Shown in pieces: positions 51,930 to 61,290 of a DNA stretch of 64,000 nt. The position numbers were made by a program, and so were the translations under genes. The number at the start of each line of letters is the position of its first letter. Positions within the stretch are counted from its first letter, which is position 1. This DNA is from Parvularcula sp. IMCC14364 (GTDB lineage Bacteria; Pseudomonadota; Alphaproteobacteria; Caulobacterales; Parvularculaceae): the NCBI RefSeq assembly GCF_030758415.1, contig NZ_CP132334.1:868001-932000 (forward strand), in the 5' to 3' direction. A model generated the notes under the pieces. That model ran no database searches and was not told the DNA's origin. It was given only the letters and a program-made list of their open reading frames with translations.

Positions 51930-52632
51930 ACTGATCATTATTGGCCTATTTGCTGTGTTATCGATCCAGCCAGCGATTGCCCAGTTTGGCAATGGGATCG
52001 TTTTTGACCCGACCAATTACCGGCAGAACCTGATCACCGCGATCCGCAATGTGGAGCAGGTCAATAATCAGATCCGGCAGTTGGAAAACGATATCCGCAT
52101 GCTCGCCAATCAGGCCGAAGACCTGACTAGGTTAGACTTTTCAGCCGGCGCAATCGTTGACCAGAAACTCGCCGAGATCGAACAGCTGATCAGGAACGCC
52201 AATTCGATTGCCATGTCAGTTGCAGAGATGGAATCCGCCTATGCCGAGCTTTATCCTGACGACTATGTCGTGATCGGTCGGGACAAGGCGATGGTTGCCG
52301 CGCGGGCACAATGGCAAGCGGCACGCCGTGCTTATGGGGACACATTGCTTGTGCAGGCGCAGATAGCCGATGCCGTCAATGCCGACCGCTCAACCCTTGA
52401 TCGCCTGATCACCGAAAGCCAGACCGCCAGCGGCAATCTGCAGGTGACGCAGGCCGGAAACCAGCTTGTGGCGCTGCAGACCAAACAGTTGATGCAGCAG
52501 CAGGTTCTGATCGCAAGTCAATACCGGGCAGAAGCATTGGAACGGGCACGCGCTGTTGACGCAGAAGAGATCGCCCGCGCACGCTTCTCAAAGTTTGTCG
52601 GTGACGGTACGGCCTATAAGGAGGCCGAATGA
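51922..52632 (+). CDS. trbJ: TrbJ (VirB5-like minor pilin)
   Basis: A 236-residue secreted protein with a signal peptide ending IQPAIA before QFGNGIVFDPTNYRQNLITA, then long coiled-coil-prone helices (IRNVEQVNNQIRQLENDIRM). Its ATG at 51922 overlaps trbE by eight bases. It is probably a pilus-tip or adhesion subunit. Confidence 0.9.
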   Translation: MRKLIIIGLFAVLSIQPAIAQFGNGIVFDPTNYRQNLITAIRNVEQVNNQIRQLENDIRMLANQAEDLTRLDFSAGAIVDQKLAEIEQLIRNANSIAMSVAEMESAYAELYPDDYVVIGRDKAMVAARAQWQAARRAYGDTLLVQAQIADAVNADRSTLDRLITESQTASGNLQVTQAGNQLVALQTKQLMQQQVLIASQYRAEALERARAVDAEEIARARFSKFVGDGTAYKEAE

Positions 52633-53957
52633 TGGACGATCTCGGCGTCATTGATCAGTTTACAGCCGTTTTCTCGACCTATATCGATTCAGGCTTCGGC
52701 TTGCTCTCGGCCGATGTCGCCTTTCTGACCACGGCGCTGATTACCATCGATATTGTGCTTGCGGGTCTTTTCTGGTCGATGAACGGCGAAGCCAATGTCA
52801 TCGGTCAATTTGTGAAAAAGGTCCTTTATGTTGGCGCCTTCGCCTTCATCCTCAATAATTTTCAATTCCTGGCTACGGTGATTTTCGACAGTTTTGCGGC
52901 ATTGGGCCTGAAGGCAACAGGCACCAGTATCACCGCAGCTGATCTCCTGAAGCCGGGATTTGTCGCCAATACCGGCTTTGAAGCGGCAATACCGCTGCTT
53001 GATGAAGCAAATGCACTGGCCGGATTCCCTGACATCTTTGCCAATGCGATCGCGATCTTCATCATCATGCTCGCCTGGCTGATCGTGCTCCTCGCCTTCT
53101 TCATTCTCGCAATACAGCTCTTTGTCACCATCATTGAGTTCAAGCTGACGACCCTCGCAGGCTTTGTGCTGGTCCCCTTTGCGTTATGGAACAAAACAGC
53201 CTTCCTCGCTGAAAAAGTCCTCGGCAATGTGATTTCCTCCGGTATCAAATTGATGGTCCTTGCCCTGATTGTCGGGATCGGCTCGACGATCTTTTCATCT
53301 GTAACGTCCGCCTTCACGCCGGGTGATGTGACCCTGCAGCAGGCGGCAGCAACGATCCTCGCATCGTTGTCGTTGTTGGCACTTGGGATCTTTGGACCTG
53401 GTATCGCAACTGGCCTCGTTTCTGGTGCACCTCAGCTCGGGGCAGGGGCAGCTGTTGGTACAGCCCTTGGTGCTGGCGCCGGTATTGCGGCAGGCGGTGC
53501 CCTTGGCGTGATGGGCATGCGTGCTGCCATGGCGGGTGGTCATGGCGCAGTGCGCGCCGGGGCGTCGCTCGCCGGCGGGGCGCATACCGCCTACACCCTT
53601 GGCAGCGCCGGCAATACGGGAGCTGCAGCAACGCTTTCGGGTGCAAAGTCCACGGTTGCTGCCGGAGCGGCGAGCGCCAGTTCCCGCCTCAAATCGATGG
53701 CGAGTGCGGCGCTCGGCAAGCCGGAAGAAGCCTTTCAGTCGGGGGCGAAGGCCGCCTTTGCCGATACGGGCGGCAAGCTCAACGGCAAGCCGATGCCGGT
53801 CACGGGGGTAACATCGTCACCTCCCAACTGGGCGAGTAATTTACGCCGTGAACAGACAATGCGCGATGCCGGTCTTGCGACTACGCAAACTGTTGCCATG
53901 GGCGATCGCCCTGGTGGCGGTGAAGGACCGCGTCTCAACGATGGAGGAGCCCCATGA
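52629..53957 (+). CDS. trbL: TrbL (VirB6)
   Basis: A 442-residue membrane protein with six or so TM segments (residues about 25-280), including LITIDIVLAGLFWSM and FITIIEFKLTTLAGFV-like elements, followed by a long Gly/Ala-rich hydrophilic tail (residues 285-442). This is the TrbL/VirB6 plan. It overlaps trbJ and trbF by four bases each. Confidence 0.93.
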   Translation: MMDDLGVIDQFTAVFSTYIDSGFGLLSADVAFLTTALITIDIVLAGLFWSMNGEANVIGQFVKKVLYVGAFAFILNNFQFLATVIFDSFAALGLKATGTSITAADLLKPGFVANTGFEAAIPLLDEANALAGFPDIFANAIAIFIIMLAWLIVLLAFFILAIQLFVTIIEFKLTTLAGFVLVPFALWNKTAFLAEKVLGNVISSGIKLMVLALIVGIGSTIFSSVTSAFTPGDVTLQQAAATILASLSLLALGIFGPGIATGLVSGAPQLGAGAAVGTALGAGAGIAAGGALGVMGMRAAMAGGHGAVRAGASLAGGAHTAYTLGSAGNTGAAATLSGAKSTVAAGAASASSRLKSMASAALGKPEEAFQSGAKAAFADTGGKLNGKPMPVTGVTSSPPNWASNLRREQTMRDAGLATTQTVAMGDRPGGGEGPRLNDGGAP

Positions 53958-54652
53958 AATTCAAGCGGCCACAAAATCACTATGGCGAAAGCCCGGTCCC
54001 TGAAACCCCGTATCAGAAAGCGGGGCAGGTCTGGGACGAGCGGCTTGGCTCGGCACGGGTGCAGGCCCGTAACTGGCGCCTTACGGCGTTCGCCATGATA
54101 CTATTTGCCTTTGGGTTAGCGTTGGCAGTTGTCTGGCAGGGCAGCCGGTCAATCGTGACGCCTTACGTTGTTGAAGTGAGTGATGCAGGGCGCACCCGTG
54201 CTGTTGCGCCGGCAACGGAGACCTATGAGCCGAGAGATGCCCAGATTGCCTGGCATCTGGCAGAGTTTATCAGAAAGACCCGCGCTGTTTCGATTGATCC
54301 TGTGGTTGTCCGCGAGAACTGGCTTGCAGCTTACGACTATACGACGGACCGTGCCGCAGCGACCCTCAACGACTATGCCCGCGAACACGACCCGTTCGCT
54401 GAAATCGGTGAACGCAGCGTCTCTGTGGAAATCATCAGTGTGGTGCGCTCCAGCGATAACAGTTTCGATGTGCGCTGGCAGGAAACAGAATTCCGTTTTG
54501 GCCGTGTCGAACGAGCCGAGCGCTATACGGCAAGTCTGACGGTTGTGGTGAAACCGCCGCGCGATGCCGACACGTTGCGGCGCAATCCGCTTGGTATTTA
54601 TGTCCATGGTCTCGACTGGGCCCGAGACTTTCAACCGGGAGACGGATCATGA
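53954..54652 (+). CDS. trbF: TrbF (VirB8)
   Basis: A 232-residue bitopic protein: a cytoplasmic N-terminus (NHYGESPVPETPYQKAGQVW), one TM segment near residues 40-60, then a periplasmic NTF2-like VirB8 domain (EFIRKTRAVSIDPVVVRENW, FDVRWQETEF). It nucleates the inner-membrane complex. Confidence 0.93.
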   Translation: MKFKRPQNHYGESPVPETPYQKAGQVWDERLGSARVQARNWRLTAFAMILFAFGLALAVVWQGSRSIVTPYVVEVSDAGRTRAVAPATETYEPRDAQIAWHLAEFIRKTRAVSIDPVVVRENWLAAYDYTTDRAAATLNDYAREHDPFAEIGERSVSVEIISVVRSSDNSFDVRWQETEFRFGRVERAERYTASLTVVVKPPRDADTLRRNPLGIYVHGLDWARDFQPGDGS

Positions 54653-55572
54653 GAGCGTTTGTTTCGCTGGTTTCTTTGTTGGTTCTTACTGCCTGTACGA
54701 CCACAAGTGTCACCTCTAGTGAGGCACAGCAAACTACCGAGCCAATTGTCATTGAATTGCCAGTGACCGAAACTTCGTCAGCACGAGTGATCAGGCCCCA
54801 TGATCCCCATGAAGTACGCCATGAGGCCGATGTAAAAGCGCAGCCCTGGCAACGGATTGAGCGGGCAAATAAAGCGGCGAAAGTTGAGCCCGGCCTCGAA
54901 AACTATGTGAATGCCGTCCAGATTTATCCCTATACGCCGGGAGCCCTCTATCAGCTTTATACCGCCCCCGGGCAGGTGTCGGTGATTTCGCTGGAGCGCG
55001 GCGAAAGCCTCGTTTCGGTTTCTGCCGGTGATACGGCCCGCTGGATTGTCGGTGATACGGTGAGTGGTGCAGGTGCCAGTACTCAAGTGCAGATTCTGGT
55101 AAAGCCCGTCAGCCCCGGCCTTTCCACCAATCTGGTGATCACTACCTCAAAACGGACTTATCTTGTTGAGATGCGGAGTTTCCGGGAGACCTATATGGCG
55201 GCGCTCTCCTGGGCCTATCCTGCTGACCCGCATATGGTGGTCGAAGAAGGGTCGATGCGTAACGTCAGGACTCTCGATCCTGCTGACCTCAATTTCCACT
55301 ATGAGATTTCGGGGCCGAGGCCGCGCTGGCGGCCAGCCCGTGTCTTCGACGATGCGATGAAAACCTATATCGAATTTCCGTCAACTGTGGACACGTCTGA
55401 AACGCCGCCTTTGTTCATTATTGGCAGCAGCAAGGAACCTGAACTCGTCAATTACCGGGTGCTTGGGCGCTACTATGTGGTCGACCGGCTGTTCGACCAT
55501 GCGGAATTACGGCTGGGTACAGAAGACCAGGTGATAGTGGCGATTAAACGGGTGGAGGGCGCCCATGAGTGA
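54649..55572 (+). CDS. trbG: TrbG (VirB9)
   Basis: A 307-residue lipoprotein-like protein (LLVLTACTTTSV) with the CagX/VirB9 domain: YTPGALYQLYTAPGQVSVIS, KRTYLVEMRS and DLNFHYEISGPRPRWRPARV, then YYVVDRLFDHAELRLG. It forms the outer-membrane core with TrbI. Confidence 0.93.
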   Translation: MRAFVSLVSLLVLTACTTTSVTSSEAQQTTEPIVIELPVTETSSARVIRPHDPHEVRHEADVKAQPWQRIERANKAAKVEPGLENYVNAVQIYPYTPGALYQLYTAPGQVSVISLERGESLVSVSAGDTARWIVGDTVSGAGASTQVQILVKPVSPGLSTNLVITTSKRTYLVEMRSFRETYMAALSWAYPADPHMVVEEGSMRNVRTLDPADLNFHYEISGPRPRWRPARVFDDAMKTYIEFPSTVDTSETPPLFIIGSSKEPELVNYRVLGRYYVVDRLFDHAELRLGTEDQVIVAIKRVEGAHE

Positions 55573-56638
55573 GGTTGAAGACTTTGCCTTGCGGGCAAAA
55601 CCGCAGCCGGTGACGCGCTTGAGCAAACGGGCGATTATCATCACAACAACAATTTTCGTAATGATCGTTGTGATGGCGTTCATGGTCACCATCAATCCGC
55701 CATCTGCGCGGGGGGAGTCCACATCAACCGAACTCTACAATGTCAGCAACAAACCGGTTTCCGATCGCTTGGCTGACTTGCCGTCAAATTATGGCGAGCA
55801 TGCAAACATGATGGCGCGGCAGGTGCAAGTTTCGGCGGCTGTGACACAGGATACCGGGGAGCCTGTTGAAACGACGGAACAACCATCAGCTAAAACACAA
55901 CCAAATCATGGCCTGACCAGACGGCGATATGGTGTGACATCTCGTCGCGGCGACGCCAATCAATCGGCGCTGTTTTTTTCGAGCAGCAACTCTCAAGGGA
56001 AGACGATTGATGCTGAACGTCTGATTGCAGAAGCGCTTGGTGAGAAGGGCACCTCCCACGGGACAAGTGCCTCCTCGATAAAAGCTGGCACGCTGATCCC
56101 GGCAAGCCTGTTGACCGGGATCAATTCTGATTTGCCGGGCCCCGCCATCGCCCAAGTGACCCAGAACGTCTATGACAGTGCCACCGGGGATCATGTTCTG
56201 ATCCCGCAAGGGGCCCGGATTATTGGTGCTTATGACAGCGGTATCGATTTCGGTCAGCGCCGGGTCTTCATCACCTGGTCACGGATTATAAATCCAGACG
56301 GGACATCGATCGATCTCGCCAATCTCGCAGCAGCTGACCTTTCAGGTTACGCGGGTCTCACCGACCGCATCGACAATCACACGGGCGAACTGGTGCGCGC
56401 CGGCATTCTCTCCACGGTTCTTGGTGTGGGTGCCGAACTCGCTATTGGTGACGACGAAGATGATATTGCCCGTGCTTTGCGCGAAGGTTTGCAGGGCACC
56501 ACCAATGATGCGGGACAGCAACTCATCCGCCGCCAGCTCAACATAAAACCGACCCTGACGGTGCGGCCCGGCTGGGCCTTCCAGATCATAGTGACCCAGG
56601 ATTTAAACCTGGCCCCTTACAGAGGACCTTCTAAATGA
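55565..56638 (+). CDS. trbI: TrbI (VirB10)
   Basis: A 357-residue protein with one TM segment near residues 22-42, a flexible region and the C-terminal VirB10 beta-barrel: LIPASLLTGINSDLPGPAIA, GDHVLIPQGARIIGAYDSGI and PGWAFQIIVTQDL. The ATG overlaps trbG by eight bases. It spans inner and outer membranes. Confidence 0.94.
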   Translation: MSEVEDFALRAKPQPVTRLSKRAIIITTTIFVMIVVMAFMVTINPPSARGESTSTELYNVSNKPVSDRLADLPSNYGEHANMMARQVQVSAAVTQDTGEPVETTEQPSAKTQPNHGLTRRRYGVTSRRGDANQSALFFSSSNSQGKTIDAERLIAEALGEKGTSHGTSASSIKAGTLIPASLLTGINSDLPGPAIAQVTQNVYDSATGDHVLIPQGARIIGAYDSGIDFGQRRVFITWSRIINPDGTSIDLANLAAADLSGYAGLTDRIDNHTGELVRAGILSTVLGVGAELAIGDDEDDIARALREGLQGTTNDAGQQLIRRQLNIKPTLTVRPGWAFQIIVTQDLNLAPYRGPSK

Positions 56639-56862
56639 CGATCAAACTGAAACAGCTTCCCGACCGGGAAATGAAACGACTGACGATTTCTGTTTCGCCC
56701 CACGTGTTCAACGACCTGCAGGCATATGCAGAAATCTATGCGGATATTTACGGCAAGGAAGAACAGCCCTCAGCGCTGGTCCCGTCCATGGTCGAAGCCT
56801 TTCTCGCAAGCGATAGCGGTTTTAAGCGGGCGCAAAAGGAGCGTCAGCAATCAAGTTCATAG
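56635..56862 (+). CDS. DUF2274-family protein
   Basis: A 75-residue protein: DREMKRLTISVSPHVFNDLQ then DIYGKEEQPSALVPSMVEAF is the DUF2274 signature found directly after trbI in Tn4371-like elements. The beta-helix-helix start suggests RHH-type DNA binding. It overlaps trbI by four bases. Confidence 0.9.
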   Translation: MTIKLKQLPDREMKRLTISVSPHVFNDLQAYAEIYADIYGKEEQPSALVPSMVEAFLASDSGFKRAQKERQQSSS

Positions 56863-56884
56863 CCACCAGTAAAGGAGTAATATC

Positions 56885-57220
56885 ATGGCAACCATTGGCA
56901 CATTCAGCAAAACGGAGAAAGGCTATACAGGCACGATCCGTACCATGACCATCAATGTCAAATCGACATTTGTTCCCAATGACAAGAACGGCAACGACAA
57001 GGCGCCTGATTTCCGGATTTACGCGGGTGGGGCGGAACTCGGAGCGGCCTGGCGCGCCAAAGGCAAAGGCGATAAGGCGAGCGAATTCCTGAGTGTCGAA
57101 CTCGACGATCCAAGTTTTGCCAAACCGATCCGAGCGGCGTTCTTTGAGAAGCACGAGGATAATAAAGGTGTGTTGGTCTGGACTAGATCAAGGCCTGAAG
57201 CTGGCGCGCGTGCCTCATAG
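56885..57220 (+). CDS. DUF736-family protein 2
   Basis: A 111-residue DUF736 protein: KGYTGTIRTMTINVKSTFVP and DFRIYAGGAELGAAWRAK. It is clearly diverged from the copy at 41175. GTAAAGGAG precedes the ATG. Confidence 0.9.
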   Translation: MATIGTFSKTEKGYTGTIRTMTINVKSTFVPNDKNGNDKAPDFRIYAGGAELGAAWRAKGKGDKASEFLSVELDDPSFAKPIRAAFFEKHEDNKGVLVWTRSRPEAGARAS

Positions 57221-57238
57221 TTCATTGGGTGTTGAACC

Positions 57239-57496
57239 ATGTCTTTCACCGAACAAACACTTGAGCGTGATTCATCTGTATCAGAAGCAGCCCTTGATCC
57301 GTTCGGTCGTTTTCTAAAATTGCAGGAAGTGATGGCGTCGATCGGTGTCAGTCAGGCGATGGTCTACAAGCTGATGCATGATGAGGTGATGCCCTTTCCC
57401 AAGCCGGTGAAGGTTGGACGCGCCTCGCTCTGGATCGAGCGTGAAGTCATCGCCTGGAAAGCCAGGATTGTTGAAGCCAGCGGATTGGCCTCTTAG
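57239..57496 (+). CDS. AlpA-like HTH protein 2
   Basis: An 85-residue winged HTH (phage AlpA type): LQEVMASIGVSQAMVYKLMH, then PFPKPVKVGRASLWIEREVI. It follows DUF736 by 18 bases and ends the conjugation module. Its role may be control of excision or transfer. Confidence 0.87.
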   Translation: MSFTEQTLERDSSVSEAALDPFGRFLKLQEVMASIGVSQAMVYKLMHDEVMPFPKPVKVGRASLWIEREVIAWKARIVEASGLAS

Positions 57497-57551
57497 AGGG
57501 GCCGACTCAAGGCAAAATATCTTGGTGGTTAGTGCGTCTATAGTATATACA

Positions 57552-57693
57552 TAGTTTGATCAATAAATTGATCAAACTACCGTATTTCTGCGAATTTAGT
57601 TCAATATATGTCTCAAAATAAATAATTCATTGAAATTTATGATATTGAGCCATATATTGATCAAAGAAGCAATTTTCAGTATATTTTGAGACA
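57552..57693. promoter_or_regulatory. hip operator cluster
   Basis: Between 57497 and 57696 three palindromic elements appear. The first, at 57552-57579, has 13-base arms beginning TAGTTTGATCAAT. A shorter TTGATCAA lies at 57657-57664. TGTCTCAAAATA (57609-57620) is repeated inverted at 57682-57693, just before the antitoxin ATG. These are likely autoregulatory sites of the HipB-like protein. Confidence 0.7.
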
Positions 57694-57696
57694 AAT

Positions 57697-58071
57697 ATGG
57701 CGCAAAATCCAGATTATAACCTAGCTCCCGCTGAATTGGTGGAATCGGACCTGTGCGCGCGTTTGGCAGAGATCAGATTGAGCCAGAATATCAATCAGAC
57801 GACGCTCGCTAAAGAAGCCGGCGTTGCCCGACGAACGATTTCCCGATTGGAAAATGGCGAAGGGGTTTCTTTTGAAACCATCATTCGGGTGATGCGGGCC
57901 CTTGGTCTCACCAGCCACCTCAAATCCATGCTGCCAGATCCCAAAATCAGGCCGATTGATCGCGTCAAATTTGCCGGCCAGGAACGCAAGCATGCCAGTA
58001 GTCCAAGAAAAGAAGAAACTGCAGACACACGAACCTGGCAATGGGGCGATGAGAAGGATGCCATAGAATGA
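57697..58071 (+). CDS. HipB-like antitoxin (XRE HTH)
   Basis: A 124-residue protein with a HTH_3 domain near residues 23-77 (LAEIRLSQNINQTTLAKEAG, VARRTISRLENGEGVSFETI) and a basic, disordered tail. The stop overlaps the HipA start by four bases. It likely represses its own operon at the palindromes upstream and neutralises HipA. Confidence 0.85.
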   Translation: MAQNPDYNLAPAELVESDLCARLAEIRLSQNINQTTLAKEAGVARRTISRLENGEGVSFETIIRVMRALGLTSHLKSMLPDPKIRPIDRVKFAGQERKHASSPRKEETADTRTWQWGDEKDAIE

Positions 58072-59378
58072 CCGATGCCCGCGTCCTGCTATGGGGGACA
58101 GAGATCGGTGCCGTCTCGTGGATCGCTGACAGAAACATCGGGATTTTTCAGTATACGGGTGAGTTTGCGCAGAGCGGAATCGAAGTGTCTCCCCTGGAAA
58201 TGCCCCTGCGCCCGCAACCTTATGAATTTCCAGAACTGGCCTATGACACCTTTAAGGGCCTGCCGGGGCTTCTGTCGGACTCCCTGCCGGATAAATTCGG
58301 CAATGCCATGATCGATGCCTGGCTTGCGACACAGGGGCGAGAGCCCGGCAGCATGAATCCCGTGGAACGGCTGCGCTATATTGGTACGCGCGGCATGGGT
58401 GCGTTGGAATTTCGTCCCGGCTTCGAGCGCGGGAGGCGCAAAGAACGCGTTCTCAAGATCGATGCGTTGGTCGATCTTACCAATCAGGTCCTGAACGACC
58501 GGCAGAATTTGCGTGGTGTATTTACCGGCGAAGATGATCATGAAACGATCGAAGATATTCTCCGTGTCGGAACATCCGCAGGCGGAGCCCGTGCTAAAGC
58601 CATTCTCGCCTGGAACGAAGAGACTAATGAGTTTCGATCAGGTCAGGTAGATCTGGAAGAAGGCTACACCGCCTGGCTCATGAAATTTGATGGTATTGAT
58701 GACAACAAGGACAAGGAGCTCGTTGATCCTAAAGGCTATGGCTTGATCGAGTATGCTTACCACCTGATGGCGGTAGAGGCAGGTATCCAGATGATGCCAT
58801 GCAGGCTGCACAAGGAAGGTGGGCGCTCGCATTTTATGACGCAGCGATTTGACCGAACCGTTGATGGTGACAAGCTGCATGTGCAAACTCTTGGAGCACT
58901 CATGCACTATGATTATAATCAGCCTGCCTCTTATTCATACGAGCAGGCATTGCAGGCCACGATCCGGCTCGATCTATCCATGGGCGAGATCGAGGAACAG
59001 TTTCGGCGCACCGTCTTTAACGTGATCGCCCGCAATCAGGACGACCATGTAAAGAACATTGCCTTTTTGATGGACCGGGCAGGGAAGTGGTCTCTTTCAC
59101 CCGCTTATGACGTCGCGTATTCCTACAATCCCGGCGGTGCCTGGACGGGCAAGCATCAGATGAGTGTCAACGGGAAACGGGATGATTTTGAACTGAGTGA
59201 TTTGATTGCGCTGGCGGTCATTGGGGGTGTGAAGGCAGGGCGTGCGAAGCAGATTGTCGAGCAGGTACGTGAAGCAGTGTCGCGATGGGAGGAATTTGCC
59301 AGCGATGCGGGTGTTTTTGAAGAGCACGCTACTAAAGTAAAAAGAGCAATACGGCTGGATCTATACGACTGTAACTAG
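58068..59378 (+). CDS. HipA-like serine/threonine kinase toxin
   Basis: A 436-residue HipA protein: the N-terminal couple-HipA region (residues 1-110), a Gly-rich P-loop VGTSAGGARAKAILAWN, the catalytic loop VIARNQDDHVKNIAFLM (Asp and Asn near residues 325-330) and LSPAYDVAYSY as the DFG-like motif. Family members phosphorylate GltX or other targets and arrest growth. The HipB gene directly precedes it. The pair probably stabilises the element. Confidence 0.9.
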   Translation: MTDARVLLWGTEIGAVSWIADRNIGIFQYTGEFAQSGIEVSPLEMPLRPQPYEFPELAYDTFKGLPGLLSDSLPDKFGNAMIDAWLATQGREPGSMNPVERLRYIGTRGMGALEFRPGFERGRRKERVLKIDALVDLTNQVLNDRQNLRGVFTGEDDHETIEDILRVGTSAGGARAKAILAWNEETNEFRSGQVDLEEGYTAWLMKFDGIDDNKDKELVDPKGYGLIEYAYHLMAVEAGIQMMPCRLHKEGGRSHFMTQRFDRTVDGDKLHVQTLGALMHYDYNQPASYSYEQALQATIRLDLSMGEIEEQFRRTVFNVIARNQDDHVKNIAFLMDRAGKWSLSPAYDVAYSYNPGGAWTGKHQMSVNGKRDDFELSDLIALAVIGGVKAGRAKQIVEQVREAVSRWEEFASDAGVFEEHATKVKRAIRLDLYDCN

Positions 59379-59507
59379 GGATCCGGACCCAAATTGATGC
59401 TTGACCTATGAGCGACGTGGACGGCCGTTGGCTTTGTGCGTCCTACGGCAGCTATGCGAGCAAAAGGAGACGTTAAGATCCTCATCGGCGACTCTAGTCA
59501 AAGTGAC

Positions 59508-60362
59508 CTAAATCCGATTGATCGGTAGCTTCAGGTAGGTGTGGCCATCGGATTCAGCTGGCGGCAGCGCTCCGCCGCGAATGTTTACTTGCAAAGAGGG
59601 TAAGATCAGGCGTGGCGCTTTGAGGGTCGCGTCGCGGGCCTCGCGCATGGCAACAAAGGCATTTTCGTCCGAACCGTCGAGATGCACATTGGACGCCAAT
59701 TGCTCAGCGACTGTGCTTTCCCAGGCCACATGGTTTCGCGACTCTGGCGAGTAATCGTGTCCGACAAAAATTCGCGTTTCCGGCGGAAGTGACAGAATTT
59801 TTTGAATGGATTGATGCAGGGTGCGCGCGTCGCCGCCAGGAAAGTCTGCGCGCGCCGTTCCGTAATCTGGCATGAAGAGCGTATCCCCGACAAAGGCTGC
59901 ATCTCCGATGATGAACGTCACGCAAGCTGGCGTGTGACCGGGAGTATGCAAGACCTTGATCGAAGTGGATCCGAGTGGAATTTCATCGCCATCTTCGAAA
60001 AGGGCATCAAACACGCTCCCGTTCGCGCAAACGTCACGCGCATTGAACACGGGCCCAAACAGCTTCTGAACATCGGTAATCCTGGCGCCGATTCCCATTT
60101 TTGCGCCGGTTTCAGTTCTAACATAATCAGCCGCCGATAAATGATCGGCATGGGCGTGGGTGTCCAATACCCAGGTCAATTCCAACTTGCGCGCACGAAT
60201 GTCAGACAGAATACGGTCAACCGACGCTGTCGTGAGAGCCGCACGATGTGGCTCATAATCCAGGACAGGATCGATCAAAACGGCGTGCTTGGTCGCGACG
60301 TCTTCAACCAGATAGGTCACCGTATTTGTTGGGTCATCAAAGTAAGCTTCGACTTGGATCAT
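59508..60362 (-). CDS. Persulfide dioxygenase-like MBL-fold protein (ETHE1/Blh type)
   Basis: A 284-residue metallo-beta-lactamase fold protein. HxHxDH is DTHAHADHLS (residues 69-74); other ligands are in LHTPGHTPACV, FVGDTLFMPDY and FVGHDYSPESRN. These match the ETHE1 or beta-lactamase-hydrolase (Blh) sulfur dioxygenases. ATG 60362 follows GGAG. It is divergent from the SqrR-like gene across the operator at 60396 and probably oxidises glutathione persulfide. Confidence 0.88.
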   Translation of the reverse strand: MIQVEAYFDDPTNTVTYLVEDVATKHAVLIDPVLDYEPHRAALTTASVDRILSDIRARKLELTWVLDTHAHADHLSAADYVRTETGAKMGIGARITDVQKLFGPVFNARDVCANGSVFDALFEDGDEIPLGSTSIKVLHTPGHTPACVTFIIGDAAFVGDTLFMPDYGTARADFPGGDARTLHQSIQKILSLPPETRIFVGHDYSPESRNHVAWESTVAEQLASNVHLDGSDENAFVAMREARDATLKAPRLILPSLQVNIRGGALPPAESDGHTYLKLPINRI

Positions 60363-60395
60363 GTTGGGTCTCCTCTTTTTCTTATATATTAGTAC

Positions 60396-60410
60396 TTGCT
60401 AAATTAGCAA
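60396..60410. promoter_or_regulatory. SqrR/BigR-type operator
   Basis: TTGCTAAATTAGCAA is a perfect 15-base palindrome between the divergent dioxygenase and repressor genes, about 20 bases before the repressor ATG. Sulfide-responsive ArsR repressors bind such AT-centred palindromes. Confidence 0.75.
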
Positions 60411-60429
60411 CACCTTATACATAAGATGC

Positions 60430-60756
60430 ATGAAGAACACGACTGAACTGCTCGATCCCAGCATTTTCGAGGCGAAAGCCGAAGTGGCGGCAAGTCTGTT
60501 AAAGGCGATGTCAAATCCGCACCGCCTGATGGTGCTGTGTCGCTTGGGGGCCTCGGAAGCCTCGGTTGGAGAGTTGCAGGCCGATGCTGGCCTGTCGCAA
60601 TCCGCCCTCTCGCAACATCTTGCGGTGCTGCGCGAGCGCAAGCTCGTTGAAACCCGCCGAGAGGGTCAAACGATCTATTACCGATTGGCAGATCTTGCGG
60701 TTCGCGACGTGATCGAAACTTTGATGAAAATATACTGCCCGGAGATGCTGGAATGA
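60430..60756 (+). CDS. ArsR-family persulfide sensor (SqrR/BigR-like)
   Basis: A 108-residue winged HTH (LLKAMSNPHRLMVLCRLG, ASEASVGELQADAGLSQSAL). Cys37 and Cys103 match the two redox Cys of SqrR (41 and 107) with identical spacing, so it should form a tetrasulfide link and leave DNA in sulfide stress. ATG 60430 is used; ATG 60426 is in another frame. It overlaps the rhodanese gene. Confidence 0.88.
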   Translation: MKNTTELLDPSIFEAKAEVAASLLKAMSNPHRLMVLCRLGASEASVGELQADAGLSQSALSQHLAVLRERKLVETRREGQTIYYRLADLAVRDVIETLMKIYCPEMLE

Positions 60757-61283
60757 GCACACTTACGAAACTGACACCGCAAGACACGGCCGACCGCGTC
60801 AAATCAGGCGAAGCCGTGCTGATCGATATTCGCGAGCCCGATGAATATGCGCGGGAACATATTCCGGGCGCGATCTCGCTGCCCGTATCGGCACTGAACG
60901 AGGCCGACCTTAAACTCGACGCCGATCAACACGCGATATTCCACTGTAAGTCCGGCATGCGGACAGACACCAATTGCGCCGTGCTGGCCCACCGTGTTGA
61001 AGGAGAAGCCTTCATGCTGGAAGGCGGCCTCGACGCCTGGCGTTCGCACGGCTTGCCAACCGCGAAGGATGCCAAAGCGCCGTTAGAGATCAATCGCCAA
61101 GTGCAAATCACAGCCGGCAGTCTGGTCTTTTTCGGCGTTCTGATGGGATGGTTCGTGGCGCCCGCCTGGTTTGGTGTGTCTGCTTTTGTCGGTGCCGGCC
61201 TCATGTTCGCCGGACTGAGCGGTTGGTGCGGGATGGCGACGCTCTTACAAGCGATGCCCTGGAACCGGCGCCCGTCTGTCTGA
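60753..61283 (+). CDS. Rhodanese-DUF2892 fusion protein
   Basis: A 176-residue protein. Residues 5-105 are a rhodanese domain with the catalytic Cys65 in FHCKSGMRT; residues 125-170 form two TM segments (TAGSLVFFGVLMGWFVAPAW) of DUF2892 type. It would handle sulfane sulfur at the inner membrane. The ATG overlaps the repressor stop (ATGA). Confidence 0.9.
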   Translation: MSTLTKLTPQDTADRVKSGEAVLIDIREPDEYAREHIPGAISLPVSALNEADLKLDADQHAIFHCKSGMRTDTNCAVLAHRVEGEAFMLEGGLDAWRSHGLPTAKDAKAPLEINRQVQITAGSLVFFGVLMGWFVAPAWFGVSAFVGAGLMFAGLSGWCGMATLLQAMPWNRRPSV

Positions 61284-61290
61284 TCCACCG

